Positions 1 to 7,062 of a stretch of DNA of 7,062 bases are shown here, one piece after another. This DNA comes from an uncultured Chitinophagaceae bacterium (lineage in GTDB: Bacteria; Bacteroidota; Bacteroidia; Chitinophagales; Chitinophagaceae). Made by a program: the position numbers and the translations under genes. Position 1 is the stretch's first letter, and each line of letters starts with the position of its first letter. Below the pieces are notes generated by a model. That model was not told the DNA's origin. It made no database searches and was given only the letters and a program-made list of their open reading frames with translations. The stretch spans positions 1-7,062 of the forward strand of contig CAMPGG010000182.1 of NCBI GenBank assembly GCA_946885335.1, given 5' to 3'.

Positions 1-1265
1 CTGTTTCCAGCTGCATCAAAATAATAATTACTTAATTCCATGTCATTGGTAGATGAATAAGTCAGGTAGTCAACATCTGCTGTGATCTCCTGGCCTGTGG
101 TATCCAGCACATGACGGAAATTTAAATTAGTGCTGAAGTTTTTCCAGTGCTGGTCAAAATCTGCTGTGGCTTTAGTCTCATTGATCAATAAACCATTAGC
201 ATCTGAGATCAAAGTAGTATTCCTGTTACCGAATTCACCGGGATTTGAATATCCATTAAACACTACACCGAAGGTGGTATTCTTAGATGCAAAATAATCC
301 ATTCCTACTTTGGCATTGAATGAACGCCAGATACTTTGCATTTTCGCTTCCTGGTCAAAATAGCGCAATAACTGCTTGGTGTCTTTATCCCGGAAATTTC
401 TCTGAATATCCAGGTTATTATAACGTTTACCATAGTTGTAACTTAAATTGGTAAACATATTCACCTTGCCATTGCGATAATTGAAATTGAAAGATTCGTT
501 GTTACGACCATATCTTCCCTGGCCATAGGTTGCACTCACCGATCCGTTATAACCAAATTGTTTATTCTTTTTTGTTTTGATATTAATGACTCCGGCATTA
601 CCTGCTGCATCATATTTAGCGGGGGGATTGGTCATAATTTCAATCTGGTCCAATTGGGCTGAAGTCATACTCCTTAACATATTTGCCAGGTCTGCCCCGG
701 ATAAATATGAAGGACGTCCATCAATTAAAACAACAACACCTTGTTTCCCTTTCAAACTGATATTCCCATCTTTATCAACTGTAATACCAGGAGATTTTTC
801 TAAAACCTCCAGTGCAGATGATCCAACATTGGTTACAGATGCTTCCACATTTATTACCATCCTGTCTATTTTCTGCTCTATTAAAGGTTTCTTACTGGTA
901 ACTACAACCGCACCAAGGCTTTTAGTGGCAGGTTGTAAAACAATTACCGGAACTTCAATCGAAGCATTTCCTTCCTTAACTTCTACCAAAGAAGAAAAAC
1001 CTGCATCATGACCGGTTGCTGATACATTTACTAAATATTTGCCTGTTGTAATATTTTCAAACTGGTACCTGCCAGCTTTATCTGCAATTGCAACTTTCAC
1101 TATTGAACTATCGGTTGCCTTAATCAGGCTGATCGTTGCTGACTCCAGGGTTTTTTCATTCCCGTCTTTAATAACACCACTGATCTTACTGGCGTTTTGT
1201 GCGTAGCTGACAAAAGATAAGGCTGTAAGGACAACCATCGCCAGCAAATTCTTAATTTTTCTCAT
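1..1265 (-). CDS. TonB-dependent-receptor-like outer-membrane beta-barrel protein, N-terminal part (C-terminus off left edge)
   Basis: The frame is open from an ATG at 1265 to the left edge (421 codons plus 2 nt), so the barrel end is missing. Residues 1-23 form a signal peptide (MRKIKN, a hydrophobic run, then SYAQ). Residues about 27-112 resemble the carboxypeptidase-regulatory-like beta-sandwich (ISGVIKDG, ATISLIKA, GRYQFENITTGKYLV). Residues about 118-232 form a plug: VVVTSKKPLIEQKIDRMVINVE, then ALEVLEKSPGITVDKDGNISLKG, VVVLIDGRPSYLSG and the diagnostic TNPPAKYDAAGNAGVINIKTKK. From about 235 onward, alternating aromatic and polar strands (YGQGRYGRNNESFNFNYR) begin the barrel. This layout matches the outer membrane beta-barrel family (OMP_b-brl_3 type) of Bacteroidota, which sits in the outer membrane and probably imports or binds a ligand. 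Substrate unknown. No SusD-like partner is visible. It is transcribed divergently from the threonine aldolase gene. Family confident; function inferred. Confidence 0.9.
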   Translation of the reverse strand, partial: MRKIKNLLAMVVLTALSFVSYAQNASKISGVIKDGNEKTLESATISLIKATDSSIVKVAIADKAGRYQFENITTGKYLVNVSATGHDAGFSSLVEVKEGNASIEVPVIVLQPATKSLGAVVVTSKKPLIEQKIDRMVINVEASVTNVGSSALEVLEKSPGITVDKDGNISLKGKQGVVVLIDGRPSYLSGADLANMLRSMTSAQLDQIEIMTNPPAKYDAAGNAGVINIKTKKNKQFGYNGSVSATYGQGRYGRNNESFNFNYRNGKVNMFTNLSYNYGKRYNNLDIQRNFRDKDTKQLLRYFDQEAKMQSIWRSFNAKVGMDYFASKNTTFGVVFNGYSNPGEFGNRNTTLISDANGLLINETKATADFDQHWKNFSTNLNFRHVLDTTGQEITADVDYLTYSSTNDMELSNYYFDAAGN

Positions 1266-1304
1266 TATTGTTGATTTTAGTACTTGATGTTGTTAATTAC
1301 AATT

Positions 1305-1312
1305 CAAAAATA
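1305..1312 (-). promoter_or_regulatory. -7 box for the outer-membrane receptor gene
   Basis: Read on the minus strand, this is TATTTTTG, a full match to the Bacteroidota -7 consensus TAnnTTTG. It lies 39 bp upstream of the receptor ATG, giving a leader of about 30-35 nt. No clear TTTG sits 19-21 bp further upstream, so only half of the promoter is convincing. Confidence 0.45.
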
Positions 1313-1367
1313 GGTACTTGGCTTTGCATAGTTCATTGTTTTATAGTAAACGGTTTATTTTATTGAT

Positions 1368-1499
1368 AATCGGTAACAATGAATTCAAGGAATGGGACGC
1401 AAAAGCCATGAAGTGGTTACAGGGTTTTACCCTTTTAGGTATCAAAGGCAATATGAAGCGATAAATGGCAATTTTATTTTATAACCTCGGTATCCGATT
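1368..1499 (+). ncRNA. Candidate structured leader RNA with a c-di-GMP-I (GEMM)-like core
   Basis: The segment 1394-1407 reads GGGACGCAAAAGCC; the most conserved stretch of GEMM-I riboswitches is GGGACGCAAAGCC, so it differs by one inserted A. As in GEMM, it directly follows a small hairpin (ATTC 1383-1386 with GAAT 1390-1393). AATCGG (1368-1373) can pair with CCGATT (1494-1499) as a closing helix, and GCCAT (1405-1409) with ATGGC (1465-1469) as a second helix. An inner hairpin AGGGT/ACCCT lies at 1421-1433. Deviations: the P1b loop is AAG, not a GNRA tetraloop; about 18 nt lie between the second helix and the 3' closing strand; I see no tetraloop receptor. If real, it would lie in the leader of the threonine aldolase-pgi operon, ending 66 nt before the aldolase ATG. 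It could also be another RNA class or chance. Confidence 0.3.
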
Positions 1500-1565
1500 T
1501 TTCAGACCCTAATTCCTACCGGGATTTGAATTACTATCTTTTATATTGCAGTAAAATTTGATTGA

Positions 1566-2579
1566 ATGATAGATTTCAGGTCCGATACAGTTACAAAACC
1601 CACTGCTTCCATGCTGGAAGCCATGATGCAGGCAAAAGTTGGAGATGATGTTTTTGGAGAAGATCCCTCAATAAATGAATTAGAGCAACTTGCTGCTAAC
1701 ATGTTTGGAATGGAAGCAGCTATTTTTTGTCCATCCGGAACAATGACCAACCAGATCGCCATTAAATGTCATACACAACCCGGTGACGAGGTGATCTGCG
1801 ATGAATCTTCACATATATATCAATATGAAGGTGGCGGGATCGCTTTTAATTCAGGTTCATCTGTGAAGTTGTTACATGGTGACCGGGGAAGAATTACTGC
1901 CCAAATGGTGAAACAAGCTATTAACCCCGATGATGTTCACCGGGCAAGAACCAGCCTGGTCAGCCTGGAAAATACCAGTAATCGGGGTGGAGGCAGTTGT
2001 TATGAAATGGATGAAATCCTGGCAATTGAAAAAGTTTGCCGGGAAAATAACCTGGCTTTTCACTTGGATGGCGCCAGGCTTTTTAATGCGCTGGTAGCTA
2101 AAAACCAGGATGCAAAAGAATATGGAAAAACATTTGACAGTATTTCCATTTGTTTAAGTAAAAGTTTAGGTTGCCCGGTTGGTAGTTTATTGATTGGTAA
2201 TAAAGAGATGATTAAAAAAGCCCGTCGTTACCGGAAAGTATTTGGAGGTGGAATGCGCCAGGCTGGATTTTTAGCCGCCGCCGGTATTTATGCCCTTCAA
2301 CATCATATTGACAGGCTTCACGAAGATCATGAACATGCCCGCCAAATAAGCGAAGCCATTCAACAAAAACCATTTGTCAAACAAGTTCTTCCCGTTGAAA
2401 CCAATATCATCATTTTTGAATTGGATGATTCCATTTCGGCTGTTCAGTTGGTTGATAAAATGAAGCAGGCGGGTATTTTCGGTTATGCCATTGCGTTAAA
2501 CCGTGTAAGGCTCGTTGTTCATCTTGATATAACTCCTGGCATGGTTGAAAAAACAATTGAAGTGATTAAAAAACTATAA
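1566..2579 (+). CDS. ltaE: Low-specificity L-threonine aldolase (PLP-dependent)
   Basis: This cytosolic fold-type I PLP enzyme cleaves L-threonine/L-allo-threonine to glycine and acetaldehyde. It has 337 residues, close to the E. coli LtaE length. The start MIDFRSDTVTKPT is the canonical family N-terminus, which fixes the ATG. Visible motifs: GDDVFGEDP (27-34), the phosphate-binding SGTMTNQ (57-63), SSHIY with His83 stacking on the cofactor, HLDGAR (166-171) with Asp168 and Arg171, and CLSKSLGCPVGSLL (197-209) with Lys199 as the Schiff-base lysine. GGGMRQAG (227-234) and NRVRLVVHLD (312-321) supply substrate-carboxylate arginines by family analogy. All expected residues are present. No Shine-Dalgarno is seen; the upstream stretch is AT-rich, as usual in this phylum. 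The pgi gene starts 9 bp after its stop, so the two are probably co-transcribed. Stereospecificity cannot be read from the sequence; the family placement is firm. Confidence 0.95.
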   Translation: MIDFRSDTVTKPTASMLEAMMQAKVGDDVFGEDPSINELEQLAANMFGMEAAIFCPSGTMTNQIAIKCHTQPGDEVICDESSHIYQYEGGGIAFNSGSSVKLLHGDRGRITAQMVKQAINPDDVHRARTSLVSLENTSNRGGGSCYEMDEILAIEKVCRENNLAFHLDGARLFNALVAKNQDAKEYGKTFDSISICLSKSLGCPVGSLLIGNKEMIKKARRYRKVFGGGMRQAGFLAAAGIYALQHHIDRLHEDHEHARQISEAIQQKPFVKQVLPVETNIIIFELDDSISAVQLVDKMKQAGIFGYAIALNRVRLVVHLDITPGMVEKTIEVIKKL

Positions 2580-4238
<1,659 letters not shown>

Positions 4239-4261
4239 GAAAAAACATATTCATTATTTGA

Positions 4262-4299
4262 CAAAAAAAAATCCCCTTCAAACGAAGGGGATTTTTTTT
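4262..4299. terminator. Bidirectional intrinsic terminator between convergent genes
   Basis: A perfect 9-bp stem ATCCCCTTC (4271-4279) with GAAGGGGAT (4284-4292) encloses the loop AAAC. An A-run lies on its left and a T-run on its right (4292-4299), so both transcripts end in a U-tract. It lies 24 bp after the pgi stop and 12 bp after the PUR-gene stop, serving the convergent pair. The A/T runs can lengthen the stem further. Confidence 0.93.
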
Positions 4300-4311
4300 C
4301 AGGTTTAAAAC

Positions 4312-4821
4312 TTACCACTTATCTACTTCTTCTTCTGTGTGGTTAGTTTGAATATCTTCTGAGGCAGCATTTGGTTTTGGTGTAACTTCTTCTTGATTCG
4401 TAGCTGTGTTGATCACCACTTCGTCATTATGAACCTCGTTGTTCACTTCTTTTACCGGCTCATGATTGGTTTCCCCTGTAAATTCGCCAGTCGTTCCGCC
4501 ATTCATGCGCTGGTTGTATTCATCTTCTGTTTCATCATGATTGAATGCATCAAAATCAAAATCGGGCATCAGGTCTGTCTTTACATAATCAACCGCTTCG
4601 CCTAAGGCTTTAATAAATTTATTGAAATCCTCTTTGTATAAAAATATTTTGTGGCGATCATAACCATTATCATCAAAACGTTTACGGCTTTCTGTAATAG
4701 TCAGGTAGTAATCGTTGCCACGGGTTGCTCTTACATCAAAAAAATAGGTTCTTCTTTTACCAGCACGAATCCGCTTGCTGTAAATACTTTCCATTTTCTT
4801 GTCATTGTTTTCGTACGCCAC
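4312..4821 (-). CDS. PUR-domain (DUF3276) nucleic-acid-binding protein with acidic tail
   Basis: Residues about 12-80 form one PUR repeat: YSKRIRAGKRRTYFFDVRAT, then GNDYYLTITESRKRF, then HKIFLYKEDFNKFIKALGEAVDYV, i.e. a basic four-strand sheet followed by an amphipathic helix. Bacterial single-repeat PUR proteins, such as Borrelia BpuR, dimerise and bind single-stranded nucleic acid or RNA; this is family knowledge, and the target here is unknown. Residues about 86-169 form a low-complexity tail rich in Glu, Asp, Asn and Thr with no recognised fold, ending in VDKW. The start is GTG (4821), giving MAYENNDKK, a typical beginning for this family. An in-frame stop lies seven codons upstream, and the only ATG alternative is codon 10 (4794). 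The gene has its own promoter at 4864-4894, so it can be expressed independently of the upstream ABC gene. Its 3' end faces the shared terminator. Confidence 0.9.
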   Translation of the reverse strand: MAYENNDKKMESIYSKRIRAGKRRTYFFDVRATRGNDYYLTITESRKRFDDNGYDRHKIFLYKEDFNKFIKALGEAVDYVKTDLMPDFDFDAFNHDETEDEYNQRMNGGTTGEFTGETNHEPVKEVNNEVHNDEVVINTATNQEEVTPKPNAASEDIQTNHTEEEVDKW

Positions 4822-4863
4822 AGTTGTAGGTTTTAGTTAATTAATCGTAAAAAAAAAGTGTTA

Positions 4864-4894
4864 CAAATATAAATATGTTTTACAAACAGCCAAA
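4864..4894 (-). promoter_or_regulatory. Bacteroidota-type promoter of the PUR-domain gene
   Basis: On the minus strand the -33 box is TTTG (4891-4894) and the -7 box is TATATTTG (4864-4871), separated by exactly 19 bp. This is a full match to the TTTG-N19-TAnnTTTG pattern of the Bacteroidota primary sigma factor. Transcription should start near 4858-4860, giving a leader of about 37-39 nt ahead of the GTG. A run of nine T (4849-4857 on this strand) follows the predicted start at once. The match suggests strong constitutive expression (inference). Confidence 0.85.
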
Positions 4895-4937
4895 TTGTCA
4901 ATGCAAAAGATAAAACTTTCTTTGAACTGTTATACAA

Positions 4938-6779
4938 TTATTCTGTTTCACTTTCTGAATCCTGTTGTTGCTGGCGGTTATAGATCTCCGTGTAATACCC
5001 TTTCTGGTTAAGCAATTCAGCGTGTGTACCTGCTTCAACGATCCTGCCATCATCCATTACAACGATCATATCGAAATGAAATAAAGAAAAAATACGATGG
5101 GTTATAAAAATAGCCGTTTTGTTTTTCAGGTACGCATCAAGGTGACCTGTAATCTGTTTTTCAGTCCTGGCATCTACGGCACTTAAACAATCATCGAAGA
5201 TGATCAGGCGCGGATCTTTAACCAATGCCCTGGCAATGGATATCCGCTGCTTCTGGCCACCACTTAAAGTAACACCCCTTTCCCCTATCATGGTTTCATA
5301 TTGTTTTGAAAATTGAAGTATCTCCTGGTGTACACTGGCATGCCTGGCGGCATCTTCTACCTGTTGCCTGCTGGCTGAAGGAAATCCAAACCGGATATTA
5401 TTTTCAACCGTATCACTGAACAAAAAAACATCCTGGGGCACATAACTAACCTGTTTGCGCAAATCGTACATATCCCATTCGCGGATCTTCTTTCCATCAA
5501 TAATGATTTCACCATCCATAACATCGTACATCCGCAAAAGCAATTGTGCAACAGTGCTTTTACCACTTCCTGTTCTTCCAACAATGGCAATTTTCTGACC
5601 TGGTTTGATATGCAGGCTAAAATCTTTTAAAGCCCTGATACCGGTATGCGGATATGTAAAATCCACATGGTCAAAAATAACTTCACCCTTAATATTGCTT
5701 TTTACAGTACCCGCTGCATTTTGAATAGCAGGTGTTGTATCTAAAAATTCATTTAATCTTTTTTGAGAAGCGGATGCCCGTTGTATCATGCTGGCCACCC
5801 AGCCAATGGCACTAACCGGGAATGTGAGCATATTTATATATATAACGAATTCCACAATGGTATCAATACCTATAGATGGATGTCCATTGATATAATAAAT
5901 ACCACCAATCATGATCGTCATTAAAGTACTCAGGCCTATCAGCAATGTCATGCTGGGAAAATACAAGGCTTCCACTTTCGCCAGGTTGATGGCGTTCTGT
6001 TTATATGCTTCGCTGTTCTTTTCAAAAAAACCTAACATGGCTTTTTCCTGTACAAAAGATTTTATAACCCTGATGCCAGAATAAGATTCCTGGGCATTGG
6101 TTGTAACTGCGGCTAGGGATGCCTGTAATTTCTCACTTTTCCGGTGAATGATGGTATTTACATAATAAATGGTAAATGCCAGCAATGGCAATGGCGATAA
6201 TACATATAACGTCAACATAGCATCGCGTTTGTACATAAAATAAACGCTGAGGGATATTAATGCTATCAGGTTTATCAGGTACATAATGGCAGGCCCGGTG
6301 AACATTCTTACCCTGCTGACATCTTCCGCAATGCGGCTCATCAGGTCGCCGGTACTGTTGTTCTTGTAAAATGCCGTATCCAGTTGCTGGTAATGATTAA
6401 AAACTTCATTCTTCTGATCATATTCAATATGACGGCTCATAACAATGATCGTTTGCCGCATCAGGAACATAAAGAAACCACGCAATAAAGCAAGAACAAG
6501 AATGGTAATACCGCAAATAGCCACCACATTTGAAACGGTGAATTCGGCATTTTCCATATAGTTGATGAAACGCTGAACCAGCCAATCATATCCTGGTTCA
6601 ATTGTTTTGGGTTGATAACCGGGGAGATTTAATTTTCTTTGGACAAAATCAATAATATAGCCAGTTACCTGCGGAGAAAGAACACCGAAATAGTTGGAAG
6701 TGATGATGAACAAAATACCGATACTTAACCTGACCCGATACTTCCAGAAATATTTATTTAATGCCTTTAAGTGCTTCAA
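4938..6779 (-). CDS. ABC exporter half-transporter (fused permease and ATPase), degenerate Walker B glutamate
   Basis: This 613-residue inner-membrane protein has the MsbA/MdlA-type layout: six membrane segments (about 17-36, 85-108, 163-183, 187-208, 272-295, 304-325), then a nucleotide-binding domain (about 365-600). An outside loop of about 45 residues joins segments 1 and 2. ATPase motifs: Walker A GRTGSGKST (401-409, Lys407), Q-loop Gln449 in VPQD, signature LSGGQKQR (505-512), Walker B LIIFDD (525-530), D-loop SAVD, and switch His561 in ITHR. Asp530 stands where the catalytic Glu usually follows Asp529, as in MdlA- or YheI-like subunits of heterodimeric exporters. Substrate unknown; lipids, drugs or peptides are possible. 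The start is TTG (6779): no ATG or GTG occurs before the in-frame stop at 6828-6830, and the first internal ATG (codon 75) would remove segment 1. It lies between the thioredoxin-like and PUR genes. Confidence 0.93.
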   Translation of the reverse strand: MKHLKALNKYFWKYRVRLSIGILFIITSNYFGVLSPQVTGYIIDFVQRKLNLPGYQPKTIEPGYDWLVQRFINYMENAEFTVSNVVAICGITILVLALLRGFFMFLMRQTIIVMSRHIEYDQKNEVFNHYQQLDTAFYKNNSTGDLMSRIAEDVSRVRMFTGPAIMYLINLIALISLSVYFMYKRDAMLTLYVLSPLPLLAFTIYYVNTIIHRKSEKLQASLAAVTTNAQESYSGIRVIKSFVQEKAMLGFFEKNSEAYKQNAINLAKVEALYFPSMTLLIGLSTLMTIMIGGIYYINGHPSIGIDTIVEFVIYINMLTFPVSAIGWVASMIQRASASQKRLNEFLDTTPAIQNAAGTVKSNIKGEVIFDHVDFTYPHTGIRALKDFSLHIKPGQKIAIVGRTGSGKSTVAQLLLRMYDVMDGEIIIDGKKIREWDMYDLRKQVSYVPQDVFLFSDTVENNIRFGFPSASRQQVEDAARHASVHQEILQFSKQYETMIGERGVTLSGGQKQRISIARALVKDPRLIIFDDCLSAVDARTEKQITGHLDAYLKNKTAIFITHRIFSLFHFDMIVVMDDGRIVEAGTHAELLNQKGYYTEIYNRQQQQDSESETE

Positions 6780-6790
6780 CGAATTTATTC

Positions 6791-6798
6791 CAAAGATA
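6791..6798 (-). promoter_or_regulatory. -7 box just ahead of the ABC exporter gene
   Basis: On the minus strand this is TATCTTTG, a full TAnnTTTG match. It lies only 11 bp before the TTG start, so a transcript from it would have a leader of about 5-7 nt. No TTTG is found 19-21 bp upstream, so use as a promoter is uncertain. Confidence 0.3.
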
Positions 6799-6843
6799 AA
6801 GAGATGAGGAAATAGTTGATTAGATGATTAGTTAAATGGAGGG

Positions 6844-6857
6844 ATTTGGAATTTGGA
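6844..6857. repeat. Tandem 7-bp duplication
   Basis: ATTTGGA is repeated exactly, back to back (6844-6850 and 6851-6857), inside a G-rich stretch of the spacer between the ABC and thioredoxin-like genes. Confidence 0.85.
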
Positions 6858-6883
6858 TATTAGGAATTGGGGTAATAGTCAGT

Positions 6884-6901
6884 TACTCCATATACTCCAT
6901 A
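6884..6901. repeat. Tandem 9-bp duplication
   Basis: TACTCCATA is repeated exactly, back to back (6884-6892 and 6893-6901). The first copy overlaps the right arm of the small hairpin at 6869-6889. Confidence 0.9.
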
Positions 6902-6958
6902 CAAATGAAATTAAAAAATGTTAATCGACTAAACACCTAACAACTAAACAACCAAATA

Positions 6959-7062
6959 TTACCGCACATGCTGCAAAATTTCCTGCGCCGGTGTTACACC
7001 ACTTTTCCTCCAGATGATTTTACCTTTTTGAAAAATTATCAATGTAGGGACTGATTGCACAT
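6959..7062 (-). CDS. Thioredoxin-family protein, C-terminal 33 residues only
   Basis: An open frame enters from the right edge and ends at TAA (6959-6961). The visible residues begin VQSVPTLIIFQKGKII and continue WRKSGVTPAQEILQHVR. SVPT is the cis-proline loop that faces the CXXC active site in thioredoxins. LIIFQKGKIIWRKSG is the beta4-beta5 hairpin with its characteristic glycine, and PAQEILQHV is the last helix. This matches the C-terminal third of a thioredoxin fold. The CXXC motif and any signal peptide lie outside the window, so I cannot say whether it is a cytosolic thioredoxin or a secreted relative. The ABC exporter gene follows on the same strand after 179 bp, so an operon is possible but not shown. 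Confidence 0.85.
   Translation of the reverse strand, partial: VQSVPTLIIFQKGKIIWRKSGVTPAQEILQHVR

Larger units (their letters stand above)
6814..6945. repeat. Imperfect inverted repeat enclosing a small hairpin in the spacer
   Basis: The left arm 6814-6835 (AGTTGATTAGATGATTAG then TTAA) matches the reverse complement of the right arm 6921-6945 at 19 positions, with two mismatches and gaps of 1 and 4 nt. Between the arms, GGGGTAA (6869-6875) and TTACTCC (6883-6889) form a 7-bp stem with one G-T pair and a 7-nt loop. There is no T-run, so it does not look like a terminator. No ORF or mobile gene is present. It may be an eroded repeat element (inference). Confidence 0.55.

Noticed and set aside
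577..1011. Plus-strand open frame of 144 codons
   Set aside because: It lies antisense to the receptor gene, whose frame has a clear signal peptide, plug and barrel; the plus-strand translation resembles no family.
1421..1436. AGGGT/ACCCT hairpin followed by TTTT as a terminator
   Set aside because: The stem is only 5 bp, the loop 3 nt and the T-run short; it is better treated as part of the possible leader structure.
1525..1560. TTTG (1525-1528) plus TAAAATTTG (1552-1560) as a promoter for the threonine aldolase
   Set aside because: The -7 element has three bases instead of two between TA and TTTG, the spacing is 23 bp, and the start would fall on or next to the ATG. Not a convincing match.
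4895..4937. Search for a terminator between the ABC and PUR genes
   Set aside because: No hairpin with a T-run is visible; read-through from the ABC gene into the PUR gene remains possible.
5357..5590. 77-codon frame inside the ABC exporter gene
   Set aside because: It is on the same strand but in another frame, across the Walker A to Q-loop region; a shadow of the real gene.

Overview
The window reads as chromosomal DNA of a Bacteroidota bacterium, most likely in or near the family Chitinophagaceae (inference). Support: an outer-membrane beta-barrel receptor of the Bacteroidota type with an N-terminal carboxypeptidase-regulatory-like domain; a DUF3276/PUR-family protein, common in this phylum; moderately AT-rich DNA; no Shine-Dalgarno sequences ahead of the genes; and promoters of the Bacteroidota sigma type (TTTG, 19 bp, TAnnTTTG). 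I see no tRNA, rRNA, CRISPR array, insertion sequence, phage gene or toxin/defence gene.

Layout. On the minus strand, 1-1265 is the N-terminal part of a TonB-dependent-receptor-like outer-membrane protein that runs off the left edge. A 300-bp divergent spacer (1266-1565) follows. It holds a promoter box for the receptor and, on the plus strand, a possible structured RNA containing GGGACGCAAAAGCC, which resembles the conserved core of c-di-GMP-I (GEMM) riboswitches. The plus-strand pair at 1566-4238 encodes a low-specificity threonine aldolase and glucose-6-phosphate isomerase, 9 bp apart and probably co-transcribed. A bidirectional intrinsic terminator at about 4262-4299 separates this pair from the convergent minus-strand genes. 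These are a PUR-domain nucleic-acid-binding protein (4312-4821, GTG start, textbook promoter at 4864-4894), a 613-residue ABC exporter half-transporter (4938-6779, TTG start) and, beyond a repeat-rich 179-bp spacer, the last 33 codons of a thioredoxin-family protein (6959 to the right edge).

How the genes fit together. The aldolase links threonine/glycine metabolism and the isomerase belongs to central sugar metabolism; pairing looks like housekeeping co-transcription, not a dedicated pathway. The ABC protein has Asp where the catalytic Glu normally follows Walker B, as in one subunit of heterodimeric exporters, so it may need a partner encoded elsewhere. Most of the window is ordinary core genome, and I do not see a clear new multi-gene system. 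The points most worth checking are the GEMM-like leader, the degenerate exporter site, the repeat-laden spacer at 6810-6953, and the U9 tract at the predicted start of the PUR-gene transcript.
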